Below, piece after piece: positions 1 through 7,743 of a DNA stretch of 31,744 nucleotides (positions within the stretch are counted from its first letter, which is position 1; each line of letters starts with the position of its first letter). Below the pieces are notes generated by a model that ran no database searches, was not told the origin of the DNA, and saw only the letters and a list, made by a program, of their open reading frames with translations. This stretch comes from Saprospiraceae bacterium UBA6168. Its GTDB lineage: Bacteria; Bacteroidota; Bacteroidia; Chitinophagales; Saprospiraceae. The stretch spans positions 1 through 31,744 of the forward strand of contig DIUC01000045.1 in assembly GCA_002435785.1 (NCBI GenBank), given 5' to 3'. A program made the translations under genes and the position numbers.

Positions 1-16
1 GTCAGAATTCACTTGA

Positions 17-958
17 CTAACTACTGAGCGACGACCAGAAGAATCGCCCGCCCATGTTGAACAGGCTGAGCAGCCCGACGAAACCGCCCGCCGCTGCTGC
101 CGTCACGGCCCGGTCGGTCCCCACCACTTTTTCGGAGAACATCTCCTGAATCATCACGGAGGCTTGGCCGAGCACGCCGATGCCTGCGGTCACGTTGAGC
201 ATCAATACGCAGAATAGCAGATAAAACTGAGGCGTTATGATGGCCATGTTGGCGTCAACGGATTTCGGATGGTGGATTTTGATTTTAGGATTGGGTGCAG
301 TACTGAATCCGACATCAGGTATTCGAACGGTAAAAACGCCGAACAGCATAAAGCATAGGTATAGCCCGCCCATGACGAGGAAGGTCTGGGAAACGCCCAT
401 GTCCGTTGGTGTTTTGAAATGCTCCATCAGCCAGATGGCCAGTGGAGAGGCCACCATTGCACCGCCGCCAAAACCCATAATGGCCATGCCCGTAGCCATG
501 CCAGGGCGGTCGGGAAACCATTTTATCAAAGTGGAAACGGGCGAGATATAGCCCAGCCCCAAACCGATGCCGCCCAGCACCCCGTGGCCGAGGTAGAGCA
601 GCCAGATTTGGTGCAGCTCCACCCCGATGGCCGACAACACGAAGCCGCCCGCAAAGCACAAGGCTGAAGTGAACATGGCCCGCCGTGGCCCTACCCGCTC
701 CAGCCATTTACCAAAGACCGCCGCCGATGCACCAAGGCAAAAGAGGGCGATGCTGAATATCAGCCCTACCTGCACCAGCGACCAGTCGCCCGGTGCCGAC
801 TCGGTGATGCCGATGAGTTGCGTCAGCGGCTGGTTGAACACGCTGTAAGCGTATATCTGCCCAATGCACAAGTGGATGCTCAGGGCCGCCGGGGGCACCA
901 GCCAGCGGTTGTAGCCGGGCGGTGCGAGGGTATGTGATTTGTCGAGGAAGTGGAACAC
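17..958 (-). CDS. OFA-family MFS transporter, C-terminally truncated
   Basis: This is the N-terminal two thirds of a major facilitator superfamily transporter of the oxalate/formate antiporter (OFA) type, an inner-membrane carrier for small organic acids; the substrate is not predictable. The protein has 313 residues. It opens with a hydrophobic helix after PPGYNRWLVPPAALSIHL, carries the MFS loop 2-3 signature GKWLERVGPRR at about residues 82-92, and has glycine-rich helices such as GVLGGIGLGLGYISPVSTL. About eight membrane segments are visible, while family members have 12 and usually exceed 400 residues. The frame ends after GGRFFWSSLSS, where relatives continue with an aspartate and the second loop of the C-terminal half. 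The abnormal part lies in the first 28 bases of the window, so this may be a contig or library edge rather than a real pseudogene. The PH-domain gene lies 54 bp upstream on the same strand. Family is confident; functionality is doubtful. Confidence 0.75.
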   Translation of the reverse strand: MFHFLDKSHTLAPPGYNRWLVPPAALSIHLCIGQIYAYSVFNQPLTQLIGITESAPGDWSLVQVGLIFSIALFCLGASAAVFGKWLERVGPRRAMFTSALCFAGGFVLSAIGVELHQIWLLYLGHGVLGGIGLGLGYISPVSTLIKWFPDRPGMATGMAIMGFGGGAMVASPLAIWLMEHFKTPTDMGVSQTFLVMGGLYLCFMLFGVFTVRIPDVGFSTAPNPKIKIHHPKSVDANMAIITPQFYLLFCVLMLNVTAGIGVLGQASVMIQEMFSEKVVGTDRAVTAAAAGGFVGLLSLFNMGGRFFWSSLSS

Positions 959-1012
959 GGGGAACAGTGAACTTTGAACGGTAAACTACCTGCTCCTTTG
1001 GGGCGAACGGGG

Positions 1013-1561
1013 TTACGCTTCGATTTCGGGGAGCGGTGATGGCGATGGTGTAGCACCCCCAATCTTACCCGTGATGAACTCCTTTATCCGCTGCGCCTCC
1101 GCCACGGGCAGCCCTTCGATGCTGATGTCGCTGCCGCTCCCGCCAGCCGTATAGACCTTGAGGGTGGCCAGCCCAAAGGCACTCTCCACGGGGCCACGGC
1201 TGATTTCGCAGTGCTGCATCCGGGTAAAAGGGATGGCCGTCAGGGTGCGCCACCAAACGCCGTGCTTGTGAAGGATGTCGTGTTCCCGAAGGGCATAGCC
1301 TTCTGCGCTGAACCGCTTCAAGGCAACCACCAATCCCAATCCAAAAAGCGCTGCCCAGAACGCCAGCAATGACCAGTTGAGCCAAGCCATTTTCAAGGGG
1401 TTTACAGCGTAAAAAACGAGCCATCCCAACAGCAAAAAGGCGAAAAGGAGGCTGGTAGCTATCATCTCCACCATGCGGTAGGAAGGAGAAAGCCGCTGAA
1501 AATCAACCGCTTCTGCCTGCGGCAAATCGGCTATGGGAATCTGTGCGTTCTCGAATATCAT
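1013..1561 (-). CDS. PH domain-containing (YdbS/DUF304-like) membrane protein
   Basis: This 182-residue protein has two adjacent membrane helices (about residues 34-55 and 63-83) followed by a cytoplasmic bacterial PH-like domain (about residues 88-165). The pattern is that of YdbS/DUF304 (bPH2) proteins: EGYALREHDILHKHGVW, then a turn TLTAIPFTRMQHCEISRGP and the closing strand FGLATLKVYTAGGSGSDISI. In Bacillus and others ydbS is normally followed by the larger ydbT; here the next gene downstream is the MFS transporter, so the pair is split or absent. The C-terminal tail is proline-rich. The start chosen is the ATG at 1559-1561, whose product begins MIFENAQIP with no signal peptide. Its molecular role is unknown; some relatives have been linked to membrane or envelope resistance, but nothing here confirms that. 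Confidence 0.75.
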   Translation of the reverse strand: MIFENAQIPIADLPQAEAVDFQRLSPSYRMVEMIATSLLFAFLLLGWLVFYAVNPLKMAWLNWSLLAFWAALFGLGLVVALKRFSAEGYALREHDILHKHGVWWRTLTAIPFTRMQHCEISRGPVESAFGLATLKVYTAGGSGSDISIEGLPVAEAQRIKEFITGKIGGATPSPSPLPEIEA

Positions 1562-1582
1562 TTTAGTCTATTTCTGTATTGC

Positions 1583-1661
1583 TGAATGGTTGAGTGGTTG
1601 AATTGTTGAATTGCTGTATGGTTGTCGTTAAAAAGGCAACAATTCAACAATATAACAATCC
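1583..1661. repeat. Imperfect inverted repeat of TTGAATTG-type units
   Basis: The gap between two minus-strand genes contains degenerate 7-8 bp units (TTGAATTG, TTGAATGG). A perfect 12-bp stem GTTGAATTGTTG at 1597-1608 pairs with 1637-1648, leaving a 28-nt loop. It could act as a weak terminator for the lipoprotein gene or be a small palindromic repeat element. No T-run follows directly on the minus strand, so a terminator role is uncertain. Confidence 0.4.
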
Positions 1662-1669
1662 AGGCAATT

Positions 1670-1972
1670 TTAAGCTTTCCTCTTCGATTTGTTGCCCGCA
1701 AAAATGCCCCATCCTCCGCTGCCCAAGAGGAAGCCGAGGTCGTACCATCCGCCGCTGTTGTTCACGGCGTAGATGGCCACGTTGTCATCAAAAAGGCTGG
1801 CGATGAAGCTGACGGGCGTGATGAAGCCGTGCAGCAGCCCGAACAGGAAGCCATACTCCTCGCCTTTGAGGCATTCTTGGACGGGTTCGACGCCTGCGCA
1901 GGAGGCAAACGTGAAAACGGTTACAGATAAGATACTGAAAATCAGTAGTTTGGAAGTTGGTTTGTTTTTCAT
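1670..1972 (-). CDS. Small conserved membrane lipoprotein
   Basis: The 100-residue product starts at the ATG complementary to 1970-1972 and has a lipoprotein signal peptide. The hydrophobic stretch LLIFSILSVTVFTF leads to the lipobox FASC with the lipidated cysteine at residue 25. An upstream Met in the same frame (at 2197) would place 75 non-signal-like residues before this signal and is rejected. The mature part holds a hydrophobic segment FGLLHGFITPVSFIASLF, then NVAIYAVNNSGGWYDLGFLLG and a glycine-rich, basic tail. The spacing of these segments resembles small conserved bacterial membrane proteins of unknown function. A clear -7 element lies at 2032-2039 on this strand. Function is unknown. 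Confidence 0.7.
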   Translation of the reverse strand: MKNKPTSKLLIFSILSVTVFTFASCAGVEPVQECLKGEEYGFLFGLLHGFITPVSFIASLFDDNVAIYAVNNSGGWYDLGFLLGSGGWGIFAGNKSKRKA

Positions 1973-2031
1973 GTTGTAAATTTTATTGTCAAACATATTG
2001 CTGCAAAGCACCGTTTTTTTCAGTGAAGTGC

Positions 2032-2039
2032 CAAAGCTA
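2032..2039 (-). promoter_or_regulatory. Bacteroidota -7 element for the lipoprotein gene
   Basis: The minus strand reads TAGCTTTG, an exact match to the Bacteroidota -7 consensus TAnnTTTG. It predicts a leader of roughly 55 nt before the ATG at 1972. No good -33 TTTG is visible at the expected spacing. Confidence 0.5.
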
Positions 2040-2084
2040 ACTAATAAAAGCAACACGATTTTCGACGAACTCACTGCGGAGCAA

Positions 2085-2092
2085 TATCTTCG
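2085..2092 (+). promoter_or_regulatory. Bacteroidota -7 element for the small OMP gene
   Basis: TATCTTCG, a common variant of TAnnTTTG, is preceded 20 nt upstream by TTTTCG (2059-2064), an approximate -33 element. It predicts a leader of about 100 nt before the ATG at 2201. It lies back-to-back with the promoter at 2032-2039. Confidence 0.45.
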
Positions 2093-2200
2093 CAAAATCT
2101 GAAAAACACCGCAACAGGCGGAAAAATGGCAGTTGTTTTTAGCGGCTTGATCGCTAGTGAAAACAGCACGTCGTTTTAGCTTGTCATTTCCATCCACATC

Positions 2201-2788
2201 ATGAAAAAAACCTTCTCGTTCTCCTGCTTTCTATTGCTGGCGACGGCCATTTTTGCACAAAAAAACGCAGCAAAATTGCACCTCGGCGGCCTCCCCACAA
2301 ATCCAATGGTCTTTTCAAAAGGCCTTGGTTACGAAAGAATGGTGGCTGAGTTCTGGTCGGTGCAGCTCATGTTCAACAAATATGGTTGGGATGACCGAGG
2401 CCTTGATGGTGAGGCCGAGATTACCAAAAATGCCGTCTTAGAAACAAGGCATTTTTTCGGGAAGAAAAGCAAAGGAACGCTCGACAAAGCGTTTTTCGTG
2501 GGTTGCTTCGTGGAGGGATTCCACAAAAAAGTGCTACCGGGCGGAGAGTGGTTTGAGCCGCCGCCACCTCTTATCGGAAAACGGTGGGGAATGGGCACGG
2601 GCTTGGTCATGGGAAAGAACTTTCCGCTTTTTAAGATTTTCTTTCTGGAATGCTTCGCTGGACCCAAGCTCCGCTACGTGCGGTCTGTGGACTATTTTGG
2701 CACCGCTGACCAGTACGAAGCCCATAATGCCCACCATTACACGAAACTCGTACCCCGCATCGGCTGTAACGTTGGATACAGGTTTTAG
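2201..2788 (+). CDS. Exported hypothetical protein, probable outer-membrane beta-barrel
   Basis: The 195-residue protein has a clear Sec signal peptide (MKKTFSFSCFLLLATAIFAQ, cleavage after FA about residue 19). The mature part alternates polar and hydrophobic residues with many aromatics and glycines (KLHLGGLPTNP, LGYERM, EFWSVQLMF, GMGTGLVMGKNF, FAGPKLRYVRS) and ends in VGYRF, a terminal aromatic typical of outer-membrane barrels. The length would suit an 8-stranded barrel such as the DUF3575 group, but membership cannot be proved here. A proline stretch PPPP at about residue 122 is probably in a loop. The gene is convergent with the antiporter gene, whose stop lies 10 bp beyond. Function is unknown. 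Confidence 0.6.
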   Translation: MKKTFSFSCFLLLATAIFAQKNAAKLHLGGLPTNPMVFSKGLGYERMVAEFWSVQLMFNKYGWDDRGLDGEAEITKNAVLETRHFFGKKSKGTLDKAFFVGCFVEGFHKKVLPGGEWFEPPPPLIGKRWGMGTGLVMGKNFPLFKIFFLECFAGPKLRYVRSVDYFGTADQYEAHNAHHYTKLVPRIGCNVGYRF

Positions 2789-2798
2789 CAATCCCCCC

Positions 2799-4469
2799 TC
2801 ACCACCCCAATATCACCTGCGCCAGCAGAATCTTCGCCACCATCGCCGTGGGGAAGACCGTGGCATAGCCGATGTTGGCAGCGCCCGTGTCGTCTTTTTC
2901 ATTGGCGAAGGCGAGGCAGGCGGGCTGCGTGTGCAGGGCCGACATGACACCCATGAGCAGGTTGTACGGCATGTGGAACACCAACCGGAAGACGAGCAGG
3001 CCCAGTCCTGCGGTGGCCAAGGTGACGATGGCGCCCAGCGCAATCAACTGAAAGCCAGCCGATTGGAAAGTGGAATAAAACGAATGGCCCGACTTGAGGC
3101 CAATGCCCGCCAAGAAGAACACGGCGCCCAATTGCCGAAGCGTAAGGTTTGCGTTCAGCGACATGCCCCAGATGATGCCCCCGCTGCGGCCCATTTTGCC
3201 CAAAATCAAGGCCACGATGAGCGGCCCCGCCGCAAAGCCCAACTTGAACGAGGAGCCGCCCGGCAATGGGATGGGCAACATGCCCAGCAACAGCCCCAGC
3301 GCAATGCCGATGCTGATGCTGATATAGTCCACCTCCGAGAGCCGCTGAAAGCTGTCGCCAAGGTAATTCCCGATTTCCTTCATCTTTTCCTTGGGGGCAA
3401 TGATGCGCACCCGGTCGCCCGCCTCCAGCACCATGTCCCCGTGCGTGGGCAGGTCCACGTCGCCCCGGCGGATGCGGGTGATGATGGCCTGAAAGTGGTG
3501 GTAAAGGTCAAGTTCCCGGATGCTCTTGCCGACCACCGCTTTATTGGACACGAAAATGCGGCGGTAGCCGACGGTGCTGCCGTCTAACGAAAGGTCCCGG
3601 TGGCTGGGAATGCCAAAAAGCGCTTGAAATTTTTTGAGATTGGCAGGATGTCCGACGAGTGTGAGTATGTCGCCTTTCTGGATGATGGTTGCTGCACCTG
3701 GCACTTCAATCTCAGCGCCGCCCCTCGGCAGCCGCCGGGACACCACGATGTCGTGCAGCTCGCCGGATTGGCCGATTTCCTGCAGGCTCTTTCCTGCCAG
3801 CCTCGAATTGGTGACGATGACGTTCACGTTTTCCAGTTCCTCGCTGCTGATGCCCGTGAGTTCTGCCGTGGTGGCGGCTTCCTTTTTGAAGTCAATGCGC
3901 CAGAACTTGATGCCCATTTGGAACAAAAAAATGACGCCAATCACCCCTATCGGGTAGGCCAGCGAGTAGCCCACGACCGGCTCGGCCAGCAAGTCCCTCG
4001 CCGCTGCCGAGGTAGTATCGTTGATGGAGCCCTTTAGGATGTCCACCACGGAGGCGAGGGCGGGCGTGTTGGTCAAGCTGCCGCAAAAAAGCCCTGCCGT
4101 GAGCGTGCTTTTCAGCCCCATCCATTTGCCCAGTGCAATGGTCAGCGCAGCGGAAACGACCAAGATGCCCAATACGAGCAGGTTGTCCCGAAGCCCCGAT
4201 TTTTTGAAAGAAGCAAAGAAACTGGGCCCCGACCGAAGGCCAATTGTGTAAACGAACAGCACCAGCCCAAGTATGTAAACCATGTCCGGCAAGGCCATGT
4301 CTGGGTGCATGGCCCCGAATGCCAGCCCCACGAAGAGTACGGCGGCCACGCCAAAGCTGAAGCCTCGAAACCTAATCCGGCCAATGAAATAGCCGATGGC
4401 AATGACAAAGAAGAGCAGCAGCGGCTTGTTTTCGAGGAGGAGTTGGACGATTGTATCGTAGAGATTCAT
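2799..4469 (-). CDS. AspT/YidE-type antiporter with two RCK_C domains
   Basis: This 556-residue inner-membrane transporter belongs to the aspartate:alanine exchanger (AAEx) family, the YidE/YbjL/AspT group. Layout: an N-terminal membrane block (about residues 14-190) with the family motif SLTNTPALAS; two tandem RCK_C (TrkA-C) regulatory domains (about 205-285, ending near GDILTLVGH, and 290-370, ending near GDRVRIIAP); and a second membrane block (about 380-556) with the mirrored motif ALHTQPACLAF. The length agrees with family members of about 550 residues. AspT exchanges aspartate for alanine; the substrate of YidE/YbjL-like members is mostly unknown, so no symbol is given. The stop of the DUF1080 gene is only 21 bp upstream, yet a -7 element lies in that gap, so the gene may have its own, nearly leaderless transcript. 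Confidence 0.88.
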   Translation of the reverse strand: MNLYDTIVQLLLENKPLLLFFVIAIGYFIGRIRFRGFSFGVAAVLFVGLAFGAMHPDMALPDMVYILGLVLFVYTIGLRSGPSFFASFKKSGLRDNLLVLGILVVSAALTIALGKWMGLKSTLTAGLFCGSLTNTPALASVVDILKGSINDTTSAAARDLLAEPVVGYSLAYPIGVIGVIFLFQMGIKFWRIDFKKEAATTAELTGISSEELENVNVIVTNSRLAGKSLQEIGQSGELHDIVVSRRLPRGGAEIEVPGAATIIQKGDILTLVGHPANLKKFQALFGIPSHRDLSLDGSTVGYRRIFVSNKAVVGKSIRELDLYHHFQAIITRIRRGDVDLPTHGDMVLEAGDRVRIIAPKEKMKEIGNYLGDSFQRLSEVDYISISIGIALGLLLGMLPIPLPGGSSFKLGFAAGPLIVALILGKMGRSGGIIWGMSLNANLTLRQLGAVFFLAGIGLKSGHSFYSTFQSAGFQLIALGAIVTLATAGLGLLVFRLVFHMPYNLLMGVMSALHTQPACLAFANEKDDTGAANIGYATVFPTAMVAKILLAQVILGW

Positions 4470-4473
4470 GGCG

Positions 4474-4481
4474 CAAAGTTA
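4474..4481 (-). promoter_or_regulatory. -7 element abutting the antiporter start codon
   Basis: The minus strand reads TAACTTTG, an exact TAnnTTTG, followed by CGCC and then the ATG. With the usual spacing from -7 to start point, transcription would begin at or within a few bases of the ATG, giving a leaderless or near-leaderless mRNA. The element fits in the 21-bp gap after the DUF1080 gene. Confidence 0.5.
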
Positions 4482-4490
4482 TGGTTAAAC

Positions 4491-5858
4491 TCACCACTCT
4501 CGCACCTTCACGCTCCTAAACGACACCTCGTTTCCGTGGTCTTGCAGCAGGATATGCCCCTGTGTCCAGTTGCCGAAGTTCGGCCAATCCTTGTATTTGG
4601 AGTAGGCCACGAGGGCGTTGAACATCGGCGTGTTGCGCTCATATTCAAGGGTCTGGAAGCCGTTCAGCCAATGCTCCACATGGTTGCCACGCACCACGAT
4701 GCGCAGTTGGTTCCACTCGCCTATGCCCCGGAACACTTTGTTTCCGCTCGGATTGGAGCGGTTGGCGGCGGGGATGAGGTCGTACAGCGAGCCGAGCTTG
4801 CGGTTGCCCGCCACGCCCATAGCAGCATCGGGGTGCTTGGCGTCGTCGAGGATTTGGAACTCGCAGCCGATGGCCGAACCAGCGCCTTGGTTCAGGTCGG
4901 GCTGCACGAAGTATTTGACGCCGCTGTTGGCACCTTCGGTAATTTTGAACTCAAGCTTCAGCTCAAAGTCGCTGAACTGGTCCCTCGTCACGATGTCGCC
5001 GCCGCCAGTGCTTTCGCCGCCAGTGGAGGGCTGCACGGTCAGCACGCCGTCCTTCATCGTCCAGCCTGATTGGGGGAACTCGCCGGAAGGGGCGGAGCGC
5101 CAGCCGTTGGCCGTTTTGCCGTCCCAGAGCAGGCGCCAACCGTGGCGCAACTCATTGTCCGTCAGCGTGTTGGCGAGGTAGTTTTCTTCGGGGCAATGCG
5201 GCTGCACTCGCCAGCGGTAGGCGGCCAGCCCCTCGGTCTTGATGCGAATATTGCGCCAGCGAACCTCCTTGCCCTCATCGGCGGGGCTGCCGATGCTGTG
5301 TACTTGCAGGGCGATGAAGCCCGTAGCGGTCAGGTCGTCCACGACGTTGGCGGTCTGCACCCCGTTCACCCAGATGCGCAGTTCGTGGCCGATGGCTTCG
5401 ATATGGTAGCTGTTCCAATCGCCGTTCTTAAAGGCCCGACGACCCGGCTCGTTCTCGGCGAGTGCAGCGAGCCAGCCCCGGCGGGCCTCGTCATAAATGC
5501 CGCCGGAATAGGCACGGGGGCTTGGGTCAATCTCCGCTTGGTAGCCGTGTACCCGCCCCTTCTGGTACTCGGGCAGGCTCATGCTTCGGAACTGTATGCC
5601 GGAGTTGATAGTGGGGTCCACCTTCACCTCCAGTTCGAGGATGAAGTTGGCGTAGTTTTTTTCGGTGCAAAGGAAGGTGTTGGGCGTGTTGGCCTTGGTC
5701 GTCCCGACGATTTCGGCGTTCTCGACTCGGTAGGGCGCATCACCGTTCTTGACCGACCAGCCGCTTAGGTCCTTGCCATTGAAGAGGGGCTGCCAGCCGG
5801 GCTGTGCGGTGGCCGTTTGCGCAGCGAGGAAAAGAAGCAGGAAGGGCAAATGTTTCAT
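4491..5858 (-). CDS. Secreted protein with two DUF1080 (3-keto-disaccharide hydrolase) domains
   Basis: This is a 455-residue exported protein. The start at 5856-5858 gives a good signal peptide (MKHLPFLLLFLAAQTATAQ); the longer reading from 5897 would add 13 polar residues in front and is rejected. Two tandem DUF1080 domains (PF06439, concanavalin-like fold) follow. The first spans about residues 22-208, from PLFNGKDLSGW to VRWRNIRIK, with NSGIQFRS and SGGIYDEARRGW. The second spans about residues 250-455, from LLWDGKTANGW to VSFRSVKVREW, with NSGVKYFVQPDL and EFQILDDAKHPDA. Family members are secreted or periplasmic and some hydrolyse 3-keto-disaccharides produced by sugar dehydrogenases; others are uncharacterised. 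The gene is divergent from the GH43 gene with a 119-bp shared promoter region, suggesting a shared role in glycan use. The exact substrate is unknown. Confidence 0.87.
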   Translation of the reverse strand: MKHLPFLLLFLAAQTATAQPGWQPLFNGKDLSGWSVKNGDAPYRVENAEIVGTTKANTPNTFLCTEKNYANFILELEVKVDPTINSGIQFRSMSLPEYQKGRVHGYQAEIDPSPRAYSGGIYDEARRGWLAALAENEPGRRAFKNGDWNSYHIEAIGHELRIWVNGVQTANVVDDLTATGFIALQVHSIGSPADEGKEVRWRNIRIKTEGLAAYRWRVQPHCPEENYLANTLTDNELRHGWRLLWDGKTANGWRSAPSGEFPQSGWTMKDGVLTVQPSTGGESTGGGDIVTRDQFSDFELKLEFKITEGANSGVKYFVQPDLNQGAGSAIGCEFQILDDAKHPDAAMGVAGNRKLGSLYDLIPAANRSNPSGNKVFRGIGEWNQLRIVVRGNHVEHWLNGFQTLEYERNTPMFNALVAYSKYKDWPNFGNWTQGHILLQDHGNEVSFRSVKVREW

Positions 5859-5872
5859 GATTTTCGTTTTGC

Positions 5873-5880
5873 CAAAGGTA
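5873..5880 (-). promoter_or_regulatory. -7 element for the DUF1080 gene
   Basis: The minus strand reads TACCTTTG, an exact TAnnTTTG, ending 14 nt before the ATG at 5858. This supports the shorter start, because the alternative ATG at 5897 would lie upstream of the promoter. Confidence 0.55.
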
Positions 5881-5944
5881 CGGAATGTGGTGGACAAGAA
5901 AAAAATCGGATGTTTGGTCAGCCGTTCGCTATTGTTCCTTTATT

Positions 5945-5952
5945 TACCTTCG
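5945..5952 (+). promoter_or_regulatory. -7 element for the GH43 gene
   Basis: TACCTTCG, a near-consensus -7 element, lies 25 nt before the ATG at 5978. It favours that start over the Met at 5885, which lies upstream of it. It is divergent from the element at 5873-5880. Confidence 0.45.
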
Positions 5953-5977
5953 TTCCAACAACGACAATCAACACAGC

Positions 5978-7720
5978 ATGAAAAACCTCGCCTTTTGCCT
6001 CCTGTTAGCCCTTGGTTCATGCAGCCTTTTTGCGCAGCAAAAAACCTACTGCAACCCCACGAACATTGATTACGGCTACACGCCCTACGAGCGCTTTGCG
6101 GCTTGGGGCAAGCACCGGGCCACCGCCGACCCGGTCATCGTGAACTACAAGGGCGACTTCTACCTGTTCAGTACCAACCAGGGCGGCTACTGGCACAGCC
6201 CTGACATGCTCAACTGGACCTTCCACGAGCGCCGCTTCCTGCGCCCCTGGAACAACAAGACCAAGGATGACCTTTGCGCCCCCGGCGTCGGCATCATCGG
6301 CGATACGATGGTGGTGTTCGGCAGCACCTACACCTCCGACTTCTCGCTCTGGGGCAGCACCGACCCAAAGGGCAACGAGTGGTTCGTGCTGGTGGACAGC
6401 CTTGAAATCGGTGGCTGGGACCCTGCTTTCTTCACCGACGACGATGGCCGTTTTTATATGTACAACGGTAGCAGCAACCGCTTTCCGATGTACGGCGTGG
6501 AGCTTGACCGCCGCACGTTCCAGCCCAAAGGCACCCGTACGCCCATGTACCTGCTCGAAGATTGGCGCTACGGTTGGCAGCGATTCGGCGAGCACATGGA
6601 CAATACCTTCCTCGACCCATTTGCCGAAGGCGCTTGGATGACGAAGCACAATGGCAAATACTACTTCCAGTATGGCGCTCCGGGCACGGAGTTTAGCGGC
6701 TATGCCGACGGCGTGGTGGTGGGGGAGGGGCCGTTGTTCAATTTCCAGCCCTTTACACCGCAGAGCGACCCCCTGAGCAGCAAAATGGGCGGCTTCAACC
6801 GGGGCGCTGGCCACGGCGCTACTTTCCAAGACAACGGTGGGCGGTATTGGCACACGTCCACGACGGTGGTTTGCGTGAAAAACACATGGGAGCGGCGCAT
6901 CGGCATCTGGCCCGCCGGGTTTGACGGGGACGACGTGATGTGGTGCAACACTGACTTCGGAGACTACCCGATGTACCTGCCCAGCGCCCGCACCGACGGC
7001 CAACTTCGCCCGGACTGGTGGCTGCTCAATTACAAAAAGCCCGTGATTGTGAGCAGCACGCTCGGCAGCTACGCCGCCAACAACGCCGTGGACGAGAACA
7101 TAAAGACCTACTGGAGCGCCCGCACTGCCGACAAGGGCGAATGGCTGCAAACGGATTTGGGGCAAATGGGCACCGTCCATGCCATTCAAATCAATTATGC
7201 CGACCAGGACGCCGAGTTTTTGGGGAAACAAACGGGCATTTACCACCAATATGAGGTTTACCACTCCGCAGACGGCAAAAAATGGGAATTATTGGTGGAC
7301 AAAAGCAGGAACAAAACGGATGTGCCACATGATTATGTGGAGCTGAACAAACCGATTAATACCCGATTCATTAAACTGTTAAACATACACATGCCCACCG
7401 GCAAGTTTGCCATCAGCGGCCTGCGCATATTCGGCAATGGTGGCGGCGAAAAACCCCTGCCAGTAAAGGACTTTATCGTGCTGCGCACGGAAAAGGACAA
7501 GCGCAGTGCCTATATCAAATGGAGTCCCGTGGACAATGCTTTTGCCTATAATCTGTATTACGGGACTGCGCCGGATAAGCTGTACAATTCCATACTTATT
7601 TATGATTTTAATGAGTATTGGTTTAAATCAATGGATTTAAAGAAGGCATATTATTTTGCCATAGCGGCAGTGAACGAGAATGGGGTGGGGGAAAGGACGG
7701 TGACGGGGAAGGTGGAGTAG
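5978..7720 (+). CDS. GH43-family glycoside hydrolase with discoidin (F5/8C) and FN3-like domains
   Basis: The 580-residue exported protein starts at 5978, giving the signal peptide MKNLAFCLLLALGSCSLFAQ; C15 (LGSC) leaves lipidation possible. A five-bladed beta-propeller of the GH43 type covers about residues 40-370. Expected catalytic residues can be assigned by context: base D51 in ATADPVI, pKa-modulating D148 in GWDPAFF, and acid E217 in FAEGAWM before HNGKYYFQYG. A discoidin/CBM32-like domain spans about 376-486 (from SSTLGSYAANNAVDENIKTY to GLRIFG), and a fibronectin III-like module ends the protein (about 495-580). GH43 enzymes are mostly arabinofuranosidases, xylosidases or galactosidases; the substrate cannot be read from sequence. 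No T9SS C-terminal domain is seen, so a periplasmic or outer-membrane location is likely. The stop is 23 bp from that of the convergent CotH-like gene. Confidence 0.88.
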   Translation: MKNLAFCLLLALGSCSLFAQQKTYCNPTNIDYGYTPYERFAAWGKHRATADPVIVNYKGDFYLFSTNQGGYWHSPDMLNWTFHERRFLRPWNNKTKDDLCAPGVGIIGDTMVVFGSTYTSDFSLWGSTDPKGNEWFVLVDSLEIGGWDPAFFTDDDGRFYMYNGSSNRFPMYGVELDRRTFQPKGTRTPMYLLEDWRYGWQRFGEHMDNTFLDPFAEGAWMTKHNGKYYFQYGAPGTEFSGYADGVVVGEGPLFNFQPFTPQSDPLSSKMGGFNRGAGHGATFQDNGGRYWHTSTTVVCVKNTWERRIGIWPAGFDGDDVMWCNTDFGDYPMYLPSARTDGQLRPDWWLLNYKKPVIVSSTLGSYAANNAVDENIKTYWSARTADKGEWLQTDLGQMGTVHAIQINYADQDAEFLGKQTGIYHQYEVYHSADGKKWELLVDKSRNKTDVPHDYVELNKPINTRFIKLLNIHMPTGKFAISGLRIFGNGGGEKPLPVKDFIVLRTEKDKRSAYIKWSPVDNAFAYNLYYGTAPDKLYNSILIYDFNEYWFKSMDLKKAYYFAIAAVNENGVGERTVTGKVE

Positions 7721-7743
7721 TTTGGCAGCTAAGCAATCCATAC

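Noticed and set aside
2553..3587. 344-codon plus-strand ORF over the antiporter gene
   Set aside because: Antisense to conserved transporter sequence, overlaps the small OMP gene, no family features.
6017..7264. 415-codon minus-strand ORF inside the GH43 gene
   Set aside because: Antisense shadow; valine/alanine/histidine-rich translation typical of reversed GC-rich codons.
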